NCBI GenBank assembly: GCA_002707025.1
Contig: PALG01000026.1
Location: 164,422 to 228,421 of the forward strand
Length of the DNA: 64,000 bases
Source of the DNA: Flavobacteriaceae bacterium
GTDB taxonomy: Bacteria; Bacteroidota; Bacteroidia; Flavobacteriales; Flavobacteriaceae
Direction: 5' to 3'
In this document: piece after piece, positions 33,425 through 43,881 of the stretch
Layout of the letters: the number at the start of each line of letters is the position of its first letter
Numbering within the stretch: the first letter of the stretch is position 1
Translations under genes and position numbers: made by a program
The notes under the pieces: generated by a model
Told to the model about the DNA's origin: nothing
The model's database searches: none
What the model saw: only the letters and a program-made list of their open reading frames with translations

Positions 33425-35992
33425 ATGAGACATACCAAAGAAGAGCGATTTCAGCAGCACGTACTTTCCAAGTACCAGATTTACAATAGTATTTTTATGA
33501 CCCTTCCGTTTGATGCGATTACCCGAACGGGAGTGTTGCTTCCGCTGTTTCAGGAAATTTGTGAAAAAGGTTTTGAAGCACATAAAAACCCTACGGAAAT
33601 TGTCGCTTCCTTTTTTAAACAATACCGAAACAATCCCTCTACGGAAGAACAGATTAATTTACTATTTCGCTTCATTCAGTATATTGAAAGACAAGTGGTA
33701 TTGTTTGATGCGATTGAAGAAGCCACCTTCCCCATTATCAATAATATGGATGGCCGTGGGACTTTAAGAAACGTTCGGGAAGAAGCTGAGGATAAAAATA
33801 AAAAAGAAGCACTAAAAAGTTATTTGGAGCGCTTTAAAGTACGTCCGGTTTTAACCGCGCACCCAACGCAATTTTATCCGGGTACTGTTTTAGGAATCAT
33901 TACCGATTTAGCCAGGGCCATTGAACGGAATGAACTGGAAAAAATGAAGGAGCTATTGGCGCAATTGGGAAAGACACCGTTCTTCAAAAAAACAAAACCC
34001 ACCCCTTATGATGAAGCGGTAAGCTTAATCTGGTATTTGGAAAATGTATTTTACCATGCCGTCACCCATATTTTTGATTATATACAAAACAATATTTTTG
34101 AAGGCGAGCCTTTGGAAAATCAAGTGATCAATCTAGGGTTCTGGCCCGGTGGAGACCGTGACGGAAATCCTTTTGTGACTACCGAAATTACCCTAAAAGT
34201 TGCCGAAAGACTTCGACAAACCATTTTAAGGAATTACCACAAAGACCTTCGGAAGCTACGAAGACGCATTACTTTTAAAGGGGCCGAGGAGCTAGTGCTG
34301 GATTTGGAAAACAAAGTAAGCGAACATATAAATCTTCCGCAGGAAAAAGGAACCCTTACTTCCGAAGAAATCCTTGAAAGCCTTACCGCGATTAAGGACG
34401 TATTAGAAGCCCAGCATCAAGGGTTATTTGTAGATCGCGTGGTCGATTTGATGAACAAGGTAAAACTCTTCGGATTGTATTTTGCTACTTTGGATATTCG
34501 GCAGGATTCGCGGGTGCACACCCATGTCATGAATTCCATAGCGGAAGACCACCCCAAACTCTTCGGAAAGGAATATGAAAGCTTGGAAGATTCAGAAAAA
34601 ATAAAACTACTTAGTTCAATTACCGGAAAAATTTCACCCGACTCCCTACAGCTTGAAATGGCTCAAAAAACCATCGCCTCCATTTATGCCATGCAAGACA
34701 TTCAAAAATACAATGGCGAGCAAGGCTGTAACCGGTACATTATTAGTAACAACGGAAGTGTCGTGAATGTTTTGGAAGCTTTTGCGATGATTCGTTTGAC
34801 CGGTTGGAAAAACCCAACGGTAGATGTCGTTCCTTTATTTGAAACCGTAGACGATCTGGAAGTTGCCAATCAAGTAATGGAAACCCTTTACACAAACAAA
34901 GAATATGCAGCCCATTTAAAGAGGCGGGGAAACAAACAATCCATTATGCTCGGTTTCAGTGATGGCACCAAAGATGGGGGTTATTTGATGGCCAATTGGG
35001 GGATTTTTACTGCAAAAGAACGTCTTACGGAGGTCTCCCGAAAATACGGTATCACAGTTATCTTCTTTGATGGACGTGGCGGACCACCGGCTCGAGGCGG
35101 TGGAAAAACACATCAGTTTTATGCTTCATTAGGAAACACCATTGAACATGAAGAAGTGCAGTTAACCATTCAAGGACAAACCATTAGTTCCAACTTTGGA
35201 ACGATAGATTCCTGTCAATACAATATGGAGCAATTAATAAGCTCTGGTTTGGCCAATGAAGTGTTTCGGGATGAAGAATCGGTATTGACGAACGAAGACC
35301 GGAAAACCATGGACCGCTTGGCAAAAATAAGCTATGAAGCCTATAAAGACTTTAAAAGCCATCCAAAATTTCTTCCGTATTTGGAGCAAATGAGTACCCT
35401 AAAATATTATGCCAAGACCAATATTGGAAGCCGACCTTCCAAACGCGGAAAAAGCAGTGAATTGGTATTTAGTGACCTTCGAGCCATTCCTTTTGTAGGA
35501 AGCTGGAGCCAATTAAAACAAAACGTCCCAGGGTTCTATGGGGTTGGAATCGCCTTACAGACCTTTATGGAACAGGGCGAATTTGAAAAAGTACAATCGC
35601 TTTATGAAAACTCAGCTTTTTTCAAAACACTTTTAGAAAACAGTATGATGAGCTTGACGAAATCGTTCTTTCCGTTAACTGCCTATATGAAGGACGATCC
35701 CGAATTCGGTGATTTTTGGAAACTGATTTATGAAGAATCTGAAAGAAGTAAAGAATTATTACTGAAACTCACGGGGTACCAAGAATTGATGGAAGACAGT
35801 AAAGCCATGAGAGCTTCTATTGCTGTGAGGGAGCAAATTGTGTTGCCTTTGTTAACCATCCAGCAGTATGCTTTGAAGGAAATTCAGAAACTGAAAAAGG
35901 AAAACGGAGATCCACAGCTTATTGAAACCTATGAAAAAATGGTGACCCGATCGCTATTCGGAAATATCAATGCCGCCCGAAATAGTGCTTAA
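33425..35992 (+). CDS. ppc: Phosphoenolpyruvate carboxylase
   Basis: Ppc carboxylates PEP to oxaloacetate and so refills the TCA cycle. The 855-residue protein has the catalytic histidine segment VRPVLTAHPTQF, FWPGGDRDGNPFVT, FSDGTKDGGYLMANW and the Arg-rich loop FFDGRGGPPARGGGKTHQF, followed by NIGSRPSKRG and the C-terminal LFGNINAARNSA. The T-Q in HPTQF and P-P-A in the loop differ from the enterobacterial enzyme (HPTE; GGSVGRGG) but keep the Arg and Gly residues, a branch I recall from Bacteroidota. Its stop overlaps that of convergent recO by 4 bases (TTAA). Confidence 0.95.
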   Translation: MRHTKEERFQQHVLSKYQIYNSIFMTLPFDAITRTGVLLPLFQEICEKGFEAHKNPTEIVASFFKQYRNNPSTEEQINLLFRFIQYIERQVVLFDAIEEATFPIINNMDGRGTLRNVREEAEDKNKKEALKSYLERFKVRPVLTAHPTQFYPGTVLGIITDLARAIERNELEKMKELLAQLGKTPFFKKTKPTPYDEAVSLIWYLENVFYHAVTHIFDYIQNNIFEGEPLENQVINLGFWPGGDRDGNPFVTTEITLKVAERLRQTILRNYHKDLRKLRRRITFKGAEELVLDLENKVSEHINLPQEKGTLTSEEILESLTAIKDVLEAQHQGLFVDRVVDLMNKVKLFGLYFATLDIRQDSRVHTHVMNSIAEDHPKLFGKEYESLEDSEKIKLLSSITGKISPDSLQLEMAQKTIASIYAMQDIQKYNGEQGCNRYIISNNGSVVNVLEAFAMIRLTGWKNPTVDVVPLFETVDDLEVANQVMETLYTNKEYAAHLKRRGNKQSIMLGFSDGTKDGGYLMANWGIFTAKERLTEVSRKYGITVIFFDGRGGPPARGGGKTHQFYASLGNTIEHEEVQLTIQGQTISSNFGTIDSCQYNMEQLISSGLANEVFRDEESVLTNEDRKTMDRLAKISYEAYKDFKSHPKFLPYLEQMSTLKYYAKTNIGSRPSKRGKSSELVFSDLRAIPFVGSWSQLKQNVPGFYGVGIALQTFMEQGEFEKVQSLYENSAFFKTLLENSMMSLTKSFFPLTAYMKDDPEFGDFWKLIYEESERSKELLLKLTGYQELMEDSKAMRASIAVREQIVLPLLTIQQYALKEIQKLKKENGDPQLIETYEKMVTRSLFGNINAARNSA

Positions 35993-36708
35993 TGAAATAA
36001 TTGCTGTAAAACAGGTAATGATTTAGGTTTTCTAAAGCCTTGAAGGTGAATCTGGTAATATTTCAAAAGAAGGTCTAAGGTTTCCATTCGGTTTTGCTTT
36101 GAAATGTTCCATGAGGGTAGCTCTTCAAAAGAAAGGCGATCCAAAGCTTTCAAAGTTTCCACGACAGAGCCTTCTTCCGCATAATCTCCAGCCGAAAAAG
36201 ATTGAAAGTTACCTTCCATCAGATTGAAATAGCGCTTTTCGTTTTCAGAAAAATCTGGATAAAAACCTAGGTAAAGCGATAACTTCAACAAAAATAAAAG
36301 GTGAAAATTCGCAACTTCATTGTGGGCATCTAGCCAAATCATAGATTCGGTGATATACTTAAAAAGCGTTGGATTGGGGGCTTCTTCTTTGATAGAATTC
36401 TTTAAAACTTCGGAAAGAAATAACAGCAATGAAGATTTGATGACATCTGTATGAAGCGTTTGGTAAGGGATCATTACTTTGGCTTCATTAATACGCTCCA
36501 ATGCTCCTTTATCCTTATGAAATGCCTCCAATTGGAGCAAGGTTAAAGGCTGAAATAGGGAAGTACGCAATTTACCCTTTCGGGATTTTAAGATTCCTCG
36601 AAGCAAGTAGCTTTTGAGTCCGTAGGACTTTGTAAAGCAAGAAACAATGAGGTCTGCTTCAGCATATTTTAAAGAAGAAATAACAATGGCTTGGGTTGTA
36701 ACCTGCAT
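35989..36708 (-). CDS. recO: DNA repair protein RecO
   Basis: RecO loads RecA onto SSB-coated DNA together with RecR. The 239-residue protein has the N-terminal OB fold (AIVISSLKYAEADLIVSCFTKSYGLKSYLLRGI) and the helical C-terminal domain. Zinc-finger cysteines found in some RecO proteins are absent. It starts one base after the porZ stop and so is transcribed from upstream of porZ. Confidence 0.93.
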   Translation of the reverse strand: MQVTTQAIVISSLKYAEADLIVSCFTKSYGLKSYLLRGILKSRKGKLRTSLFQPLTLLQLEAFHKDKGALERINEAKVMIPYQTLHTDVIKSSLLLFLSEVLKNSIKEEAPNPTLFKYITESMIWLDAHNEVANFHLLFLLKLSLYLGFYPDFSENEKRYFNLMEGNFQSFSAGDYAEEGSVVETLKALDRLSFEELPSWNISKQNRMETLDLLLKYYQIHLQGFRKPKSLPVLQQLFH

Positions 36709-36709
36709 C

Positions 36710-38986
36710 TTACCGTACCACCATGATTTTAGTGATTTTGGTTTCCAGGTTGTCTTCCGAAGTAATTAATACCATATACACACCTGAAGCCACTCGATAC
36801 TTCCCAAAGGCTGTGGTGTCCCAAAGTACACTTCCACCTTCACTGGTCGTTTCAAAAACCAGATTTCCTTCAATGTCGGTTATTTTTACATTGGCATTGG
36901 CAGTAAGTCCGTCGATCGTCACATTCCCCGTAAAATTTGGCCGTACGGGATTAGGAAAAGCGTACACATTTTCAAGGGTTTCGCGAGGCGCTGTAGAAGT
37001 TCCCTCGAAAGCCACAAGCCCATTTACTGTAGCAAAATACACCCTTCCCGAAAGGTCATCTATGGCAATATCCTGGACATTATTGGAAGGCAATGGAGAG
37101 TTATCTTTTGTAAACCTGAGCAATGTTTCCTGCCCGTTTGAAGACAAGTAAAATACCCCAGAAGTTGCCGTAGAAATCCATTTATTATTGGAGCCATCTA
37201 CTTCAATATCTGTAATGGTTTGCTCAAACAATAGCTCTTGAGCGACCCCATTTTCTTCAATAATAATAGCTTGTGCATCGGTATTGGCCCCGCTATCGAA
37301 AAAAGCCCCAACATTAAACAAAACCCTTAATCCTCTAGTGGTTCCAATCCAAAGCCGGTTTTGATTATCCATTCTTAATGCCTTTACATCAGATCTTGGA
37401 AGGTTTCCTTCTCCTAGGCCTTCCGTAATCCTATTAAAAGAATTAGTGTTAGGGTCATAACCTATCACACCATTATTAACCGATCCAAAAAACACAAATC
37501 CTTCCCTGCTTATATCTAAGTCTGAAAGCGCTTGTTCTTCGTCGGTTTCAATGATACTGGTAATATCGATTTGTTGAATTTGCTGCGAAGGGGTAATTCT
37601 TGCCAGTCCTTCTTCCACAAGCGATTGCACGAACCACAGGTTTCCCTCTGCATCAAACTCGGAACCATAAATTCTTACCCCAGCATTAGCTGAATTAATC
37701 ACTGGATTTTCTAAAGCACTATTATTTTCATTGTATAAAACTTCAGGTTCCTGATTATTAATTTTAAGGAGTCCGGCCACAAAAGAGCTTGCATAAACCT
37801 CACTAGGATTATTGGGGTTTATTCGAATGTTTACCAAATCGGAAGCTCCGAGAAGGTTCTCATAAGGAATGTTGAGCCAAGTATCGTCCCTAAAGTTTGA
37901 AATTCCCAGTGGGCTGATGGGAAAAGGGTTATTTGTTTGGGTAATATCCCCAAAGACTACCCAAAGTCTACCAAAATCCACATCCATTGCAAATGGAGTA
38001 TTCAGGATAGGCCCGTCGGGCAGAATTTGTGTATAGGTATTGGTTCCTACGGGAACTTGCAGCAATCCATTGTCGGTAGTCCCTAAAAATACATTATTCT
38101 GAAAGCTCAAACCAGACTGTAAGGTAAAATCAATATCTGGCAAATTCGTGATTGTGGTAATTTGGTTAAATCCAATTCCGTAAGTAGTAATTCTATCTTC
38201 GGAAGTCACTGTTAACACATCATCCACCATTTCAAAATCGACTATAGGCGTATTAAAAGTAACCAATGGGGCTCCAGAGCCTAATTGGTACACTCCATTA
38301 TCGGCCTTCGTATAGTAAACAGCGTTTCCCAAGGCCTGTATTCCTAAGATAAGTCCGCCGGCAGGAGAAGACCACTCTTCGTAATCAATTAAATTATCAC
38401 TTTCTATTAAAGCTCGTTTAATCCCCTCTTCTCTAGTTCCAGCATAGATATAGGGTTCTAAAATGGTCGTCTGACTTACCTCTACCTGAGCTCCAAGATT
38501 GCCAATAAAATAAGTATCCCCAAACTCGAGATTGGGTATGCTGTATACTGAAATTCCATATTTTGTGGCGATGTAGAGACTCCCCTCATATTCGGTAAAA
38601 TGGGTGATTTCCTTTCGGTTTGGTGGAATGGTAGGTTTTTCAAGTATGTCGACTACTTTTAAAACTTCTTCCTCTCCCTCTACGAGTACCTCCATGAGTC
38701 CGTTTTCATACCCTATAAATAACGCTCCATACTCTTGGCTGTAATGGATACTTGAAATAAATCCCCCGTCCAGTCCATTTACCGTAGTGGTGGTATTTAT
38801 TTGAGAGGTTGAAAGATTTATGGAAAAAACAGCATTCTCTGAAGCTACAACCACTTCATTATCACCTTTCTTTGAAATATCCTTTACGGAAACATAGGAA
38901 AAAAATCCCTCCCATTGATCCTCAAAATTTTGAGAAAACACATGGAGTGTTATAAAAAACAGAAAGATTGAAACCAGGTATTTCAT
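36710..38986 (-). CDS. porZ: Type IX secretion protein PorZ (beta-propellers plus sorting domain)
   Basis: The 758-residue protein has a signal peptide (MKYLVSIFLFFITLHVFSQ), two seven-bladed-type propeller domains of the two-component-regulator class (about 25-650; WEGFFSYVSVKDISKKGDNEVVVASENAVFSIN, TVNGLDGGFISSIHYS, WIGTTRGLRVLFN) and a type A sorting domain (about 680-758; YAFPNPVRPNFTGNVTI ... ASGVYMVLI ... KITKIMVVR). Length and layout match PorZ, part of the surface attachment complex that processes T9SS cargo. Start ATG 38986 is chosen over TTG 39001 because it begins a clean signal peptide. I rank the PorZ assignment as likely; a different propeller T9SS cargo is the alternative. Confidence 0.75.
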   Translation of the reverse strand: MKYLVSIFLFFITLHVFSQNFEDQWEGFFSYVSVKDISKKGDNEVVVASENAVFSINLSTSQINTTTTVNGLDGGFISSIHYSQEYGALFIGYENGLMEVLVEGEEEVLKVVDILEKPTIPPNRKEITHFTEYEGSLYIATKYGISVYSIPNLEFGDTYFIGNLGAQVEVSQTTILEPYIYAGTREEGIKRALIESDNLIDYEEWSSPAGGLILGIQALGNAVYYTKADNGVYQLGSGAPLVTFNTPIVDFEMVDDVLTVTSEDRITTYGIGFNQITTITNLPDIDFTLQSGLSFQNNVFLGTTDNGLLQVPVGTNTYTQILPDGPILNTPFAMDVDFGRLWVVFGDITQTNNPFPISPLGISNFRDDTWLNIPYENLLGASDLVNIRINPNNPSEVYASSFVAGLLKINNQEPEVLYNENNSALENPVINSANAGVRIYGSEFDAEGNLWFVQSLVEEGLARITPSQQIQQIDITSIIETDEEQALSDLDISREGFVFFGSVNNGVIGYDPNTNSFNRITEGLGEGNLPRSDVKALRMDNQNRLWIGTTRGLRVLFNVGAFFDSGANTDAQAIIIEENGVAQELLFEQTITDIEVDGSNNKWISTATSGVFYLSSNGQETLLRFTKDNSPLPSNNVQDIAIDDLSGRVYFATVNGLVAFEGTSTAPRETLENVYAFPNPVRPNFTGNVTIDGLTANANVKITDIEGNLVFETTSEGGSVLWDTTAFGKYRVASGVYMVLITSEDNLETKITKIMVVR

Positions 38987-39047
38987 TGTAAATAAGGTCA
39001 ATTACATCATAAACACACGAAAATACTATTTATTGCGGTATATCCAT

Positions 39048-39080
39048 AAAAAAAGGTTGCTTTACAGCAACCCTTTTTTA
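39048..39080 (-). terminator. Terminator after gdhA
   Basis: GGTTGCT/AGCAACC pairs with a short loop, with A and T runs on both sides, so it gives a T run for leftward transcription from gdhA. Confidence 0.85.
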
Positions 39081-39097
39081 AATACATTTACAGTGAT

Positions 39098-40471
<1,374 letters not shown>

Positions 40472-40538
40472 TTAAAAAAATAGCTTTTTGATAAAAAACG
40501 CATTAAAATCGACTACAATATTACAATTTATCTATTCT

Positions 40539-40550
40539 GAAAACGTTTTC
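40539..40550. promoter_or_regulatory. LacI-type palindrome GAAAACGTTTTC
   Basis: A perfect 12-bp palindrome with a central CG, typical of LacI/GalR-family operators, lies 98 bases upstream of gdhA and 138 bases upstream of the divergent THC0290_0291-like gene. The same core occurs in the sugar island at 50311-50322. No LacI-family gene is in the window. Confidence 0.55.
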
Positions 40551-40652
40551 GTAACTGTTGGCAAATATAAGTTATATCCCATTATTTAATTATAAAATTA
40601 AGTGAAATAAGCTATTTAATTATAATATATTTCTCTGTTAGATATGTTTTTA

Positions 40653-40660
40653 TATATTTG
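40653..40660 (+). promoter_or_regulatory. Candidate -7 element TATATTTG
   Basis: It matches TAnnTTTG and lies 28 bases before the ATG at 40689. No clear -33 TTG. Confidence 0.45.
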
Positions 40661-40688
40661 TTACGTCTCAATCTAAACCTAAAATCCA

Positions 40689-41489
40689 ATGAATACCAGA
40701 TTATTGCTATTGGTATTTCTTTTTTTTGCCATTGTTAAGCAGGAAATGCATGGCCAATTTGGCTTTTCCCACGAAGTAGGTATTATTACGGGTCCCGTAG
40801 TTTTTTACTCAGATTTTGGACAACGAAATGATTTTGATACCAACATTGGAAATGTAGGTTTTGGGGTTGGTCTTGTTCATTATTTAAATTTTTCCTACAG
40901 AGCCGATTGTAATTGCTACACTAGAAGTACTTATTTTAACGATCACTTTAAGGTACGAAGCGAAATTGATTTTCACAAAACCAATTTTGAACATTTTGGC
41001 GAGTGGGTAGAACCTGATAAAACTTCTATTACTGCAGACCAACTTAGAGCGATGAAAGGTTCTACTACCGTATTTGATATCGGTGCACAATTGGAATTTT
41101 TCCCTCTCAGTATTCGTGATTTTGCCGCAGGCTCATACAAGCTAGCCCCTTTTGGAAGCTTTGGAGTACATTGGGTCAGTTTTGATCCTGAAGTATATAG
41201 CGAGCTTGGCGATTTAAACACTCCTATAACCACACCACCTAAATATTTTAATTCTTTCCAGCAGGAAGGAGACTCTACTTGGAGTATTGTGATGAGTGCT
41301 GGGGTACGTTATAAACTAGGCCCCTTAAGCGATTTAATGCTGGATGCCCGTTGGCAGTATTATTTCTCCAACTGGGTCGAAGGTTTAAATCCCCAAGAAG
41401 ATTTAAACGGTGGTATTCCTGTTCCTGAAAATAAAGCCAATGATTGGATTTTTTGGCTTAACCTAGGATACATTTACTACCTTGATTAA
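40689..41489 (+). CDS. THC0290_0291-like outer-membrane beta-barrel protein
   Basis: The 266-residue protein has a signal peptide (1 to about 21, ending EMHGQ) and a beta-rich body with repeated strands (SYKLAPFGSFGVHWVSFDPEVY, VMSAGVRYKLGPLSDLMLDARWQYYFSNWVEGLN, IFWLNLGYIYYLD), as expected for a small outer-membrane barrel. I recall this sequence type as the THC0290_0291 family of flavobacteria, named after locus tags and of unknown function. It is divergent from gdhA and followed by a bidirectional terminator. Confidence 0.65.
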   Translation: MNTRLLLLVFLFFAIVKQEMHGQFGFSHEVGIITGPVVFYSDFGQRNDFDTNIGNVGFGVGLVHYLNFSYRADCNCYTRSTYFNDHFKVRSEIDFHKTNFEHFGEWVEPDKTSITADQLRAMKGSTTVFDIGAQLEFFPLSIRDFAAGSYKLAPFGSFGVHWVSFDPEVYSELGDLNTPITTPPKYFNSFQQEGDSTWSIVMSAGVRYKLGPLSDLMLDARWQYYFSNWVEGLNPQEDLNGGIPVPENKANDWIFWLNLGYIYYLD

Positions 41490-41511
41490 TAGAATTTAAT
41501 TTTTCTCCATA

Positions 41512-41544
41512 AAAAAAAGGCTCCTTTAAAAAGAGCCTTTTTTT
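41512..41544. terminator. Bidirectional terminator between convergent genes
   Basis: AAAAAAAGGCTC pairs with GAGCCTTTTTTT, giving T runs on both strands. It serves the barrel gene on the left and the cystathionine gamma-synthase-type gene on the right. Confidence 0.92.
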
Positions 41545-41561
41545 ATTTGTTTTAATAAGAG

Positions 41562-42701
41562 TTAACCGATGGCTTGTTCCAAATCTGCTATTAAATCGTC
41601 TACATCTTCAATCCCCACACTTAACCTAATTAAGGAATCTACTACGCCCGATTTTTCTCTTTCTTCCTTCGGAATGCTGGCATGGGTCATACTTGCCGGA
41701 TGGCCCGCCAAACTTTCCACGCCTCCCAAACTTTCAGCAAGAGTGAAAACCTTTAGCTTTTCTACAATCTTAATGGCTTCTTCAAAATTATCGCCTTTTG
41801 TAACAAACGATATCATTCCGCCGAAATCCTTCATTTGGCGTTTGGCTATTTCATGATTGGGATGATTCTCCAAACCTGGCCAATACACTCTTTCAATTTT
41901 AGGATGTTTAGAAAGGTATTCGGCTATCGCCTTCCCATTTTCACAATGCCGTTGCATTCGCACATGTAAGGTTTTTAGTCCGCGAAGTACCAAAAAGCTA
42001 TCTTGAGGACCACAAACCGCCCCGCTTGCATTTTGAATGAAATATAATTTGTCTGCCAAAGCTTTATCCTTTACCACCAAGGCCCCCATCACCACATCGC
42101 TATGACCGCCTAAATATTTTGTGGCGCTATGCATTACGATATCTGCTCCTAAATCCATTGGTTGCTGCAAGTAAGGCGTGGCAAAAGTGTTATCTACCGC
42201 TAAAATTAAATCATGTTTTTTTGCGACTTCAGCACATGCTTCAATATCGATGATATTCATCATGGGATTGGTAGGGGTTTCTACCCAAATCAACTTGGTG
42301 TTTTCATTCACATACCCTTCAATATTCGAAGCATTTTCCATTCCTATGAAATGGAATTTTATTCCGAAGTTTTCAAAAATAGACGTAAAAAGACGGTACG
42401 TTCCTCCATATAGATCGTTAGTGGAAATCACCTCATCCCCAGGCTTCAGTAATTTAATCACCGCATCTATGGCAGCGAGACCACTTCCAAAAGCCAATCC
42501 GTAGTTGCCATTTTCCAAACTGGCAAAAGCTTTTTCCAAAGCATTTCGTGTAGGGTTATGGGTTCTTGAGTACTCAAAACCCTTGTGCCCTCCAGGCGTA
42601 GATTGTGCATAGGTAGAGGTTTGATAAATGGGAGGCATGACCGCTCCATACGCTTTATCATGTTCTTGCCCTCCGTGAATCGTTTTCGTGTTAAATTTCA
42701 T
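41562..42701 (-). CDS. Cystathionine gamma-synthase/lyase-type PLP enzyme
   Basis: The 379-residue Cys/Met-metabolism PLP enzyme has YSRTHNPTRNALE near the start, ALGSG-type FGSGLAAIDAVIK, VETPTNPMMNIIDI, the PLP lysine in DIVMHSATKYLGGHSDVVMG (about residue 198) and the C-terminal GGVESLAGHPASMTHASI. Members either make cystathionine from an acylated homoserine (MetB, methionine synthesis) or cleave it (gamma-lyase); sequence alone does not decide, and no other methionine gene is adjacent. A TACCTTTG promoter element lies 18 bases upstream. Confidence 0.88.
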   Translation of the reverse strand: MKFNTKTIHGGQEHDKAYGAVMPPIYQTSTYAQSTPGGHKGFEYSRTHNPTRNALEKAFASLENGNYGLAFGSGLAAIDAVIKLLKPGDEVISTNDLYGGTYRLFTSIFENFGIKFHFIGMENASNIEGYVNENTKLIWVETPTNPMMNIIDIEACAEVAKKHDLILAVDNTFATPYLQQPMDLGADIVMHSATKYLGGHSDVVMGALVVKDKALADKLYFIQNASGAVCGPQDSFLVLRGLKTLHVRMQRHCENGKAIAEYLSKHPKIERVYWPGLENHPNHEIAKRQMKDFGGMISFVTKGDNFEEAIKIVEKLKVFTLAESLGGVESLAGHPASMTHASIPKEEREKSGVVDSLIRLSVGIEDVDDLIADLEQAIG

Positions 42702-42719
42702 AGTGTTTTGTCTTTAAAA

Positions 42720-42727
42720 CAAAGGTA
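42720..42727 (-). promoter_or_regulatory. Candidate -7 element TACCTTTG
   Basis: It matches the Bacteroidota -7 consensus on the minus strand, 18 bases before the ATG of the Cys/Met PLP enzyme. The same octamer precedes yicC at the same kind of distance. Confidence 0.5.
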
Positions 42728-42769
42728 CATTTTCCTTAGGCATTATAAAAACTGTTGTATTTTTATGCC

Positions 42770-43531
42770 ATGAGATTTTTGTCTTTCCTTTTTATCTTTT
42801 CAATCATAACGGTAGGGTGCGAAACCAAACCTTCCATTGCAATAAAACCACAGTCTTTTTCAGAAAAAGAACTCGCGATTTGTAAAAATGAGCCTTGTTC
42901 AGAAATTACTTTGGATTATCTTTTGGTAGAAGGGGAGCCTGAAATAGCTAAAAAGATCAATACCAAAATAAAAGATTTCCTAATTGCAGCCCTTTTTTTA
43001 GGAGAAGATGAAAACCCTTCGGCTAAAACGATAAACGAGGCTGCCAAACAATTTATCCTGGCCTATCGGGATCACAAAAACGAATTTGAATTTGACATGG
43101 CTTATGAAGCCAATGTCTCTGTGAGGGAAAGTTTCAAAAACGATCGGTTTTTAAGTTTGGAAATGCGAAGCTACCTCTTTACCGGAGGGGCGCATGGGTA
43201 TGGGAGTGTGTTATTTCGGAATTTTGATCTAGAAACAGGAGCACTCGTCGATACCCAGTCCCTTTTTAACGATTGGGAAGCTTTTCAGAAACTCGCCGAA
43301 AAAGCCTTTCGGGAACAACATGAAGTCCCTTCCAAAGGTTCTATCAATGCCACGGGTTTTTGGTTTGAAAAAGACCGGTTTTATGTGCCCGAACTACTAG
43401 GGTTTACCGAAAACGGACTTATTTTTATATACAATCAATACGATATCGCCAGTTATGCTGCGGGCCAAATCACCGTTGAAATCCCTTGGAAGGAAATTCA
43501 GCCATTATTGAATAAAACCTATTTTCCATGA
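42770..43531 (+). CDS. DUF3298/RsiV-like lipoprotein
   Basis: The 253-residue product has a lipoprotein signal (MRFLSFLFIFSIITVGC, Cys17) and a DUF4163/DUF3298-type fold: LSLEMRSYLFTGGAHGYGSVLFRNFDLETGALVDTQSLFND is the family hallmark (TGGAHG). The DUF3298 domain occurs in the lysozyme-sensing anti-sigma factor RsiV and in free-standing lipoproteins like this one, which has no cytoplasmic anti-sigma part. ATG 42770 is preferred to TTG 42755. It overlaps the following ArsC-like gene by 4 bases. Confidence 0.82.
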   Translation: MRFLSFLFIFSIITVGCETKPSIAIKPQSFSEKELAICKNEPCSEITLDYLLVEGEPEIAKKINTKIKDFLIAALFLGEDENPSAKTINEAAKQFILAYRDHKNEFEFDMAYEANVSVRESFKNDRFLSLEMRSYLFTGGAHGYGSVLFRNFDLETGALVDTQSLFNDWEAFQKLAEKAFREQHEVPSKGSINATGFWFEKDRFYVPELLGFTENGLIFIYNQYDIASYAAGQITVEIPWKEIQPLLNKTYFP

Positions 43532-43881
43532 AAAAAATTTTTCACCTTTCTACTTGTAATACGTGCCAAAGGATTCTAAAAGAGCTGGATTTACCAGGTA
43601 CTTTTGAAAAACAGGATATTAAATCTGATGAAATTACCGCTAAGCAATTGGACCATATGAAGGCATTGGCTGGGAGTTATGAAGCACTTTTCAGTAAAAG
43701 GGCAAAATTGTACCAAGAAAGAGGCTTGAAAAACGAATCCCTTTCCGAAGAAGATTACAAACAATTGATTCTAGAACATTATACCTTTTTAAAAAGGCCC
43801 GTTTTAGTGAATGACGATGAAATTTTTATCGGGAATAGTAAAAAAGTAGTCGCAGCTGCTAAAAATTCCCTCCACGCTTAA
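43528..43881 (+). CDS. ArsC/Spx-family thioredoxin-fold protein
   Basis: The 117-residue protein has the ArsC-family fold: a redox CxxC (Cys10, Cys13 in STCNTCQRIL) near the N-terminus and the cis-Pro/Arg region FLKRPVLVNDDEIFIG. True ArsC has a single catalytic Cys in a CxxS-like setting, while CxxC is more like Spx/YffB-type members. No arsenic resistance genes are nearby, so arsenate reductase activity should not be assumed. It is coupled to its neighbours by overlaps of 4 bases (upstream) and 1 base (downstream). Confidence 0.85.
   Translation: MKKIFHLSTCNTCQRILKELDLPGTFEKQDIKSDEITAKQLDHMKALAGSYEALFSKRAKLYQERGLKNESLSEEDYKQLILEHYTFLKRPVLVNDDEIFIGNSKKVVAAAKNSLHA

Noticed and set aside
36723..37151. 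A 142-codon plus-strand frame opposite the C-terminus of the PorZ-like gene
   Set aside because: It is antisense to the sorting domain, Ser/Val/Thr-rich and without start signals.
43528..43881. Arsenate reductase and arsenic resistance locus
   Set aside because: The protein has CxxC rather than a typical ArsC active site, and no arsenite pump or ArsR regulator is nearby.
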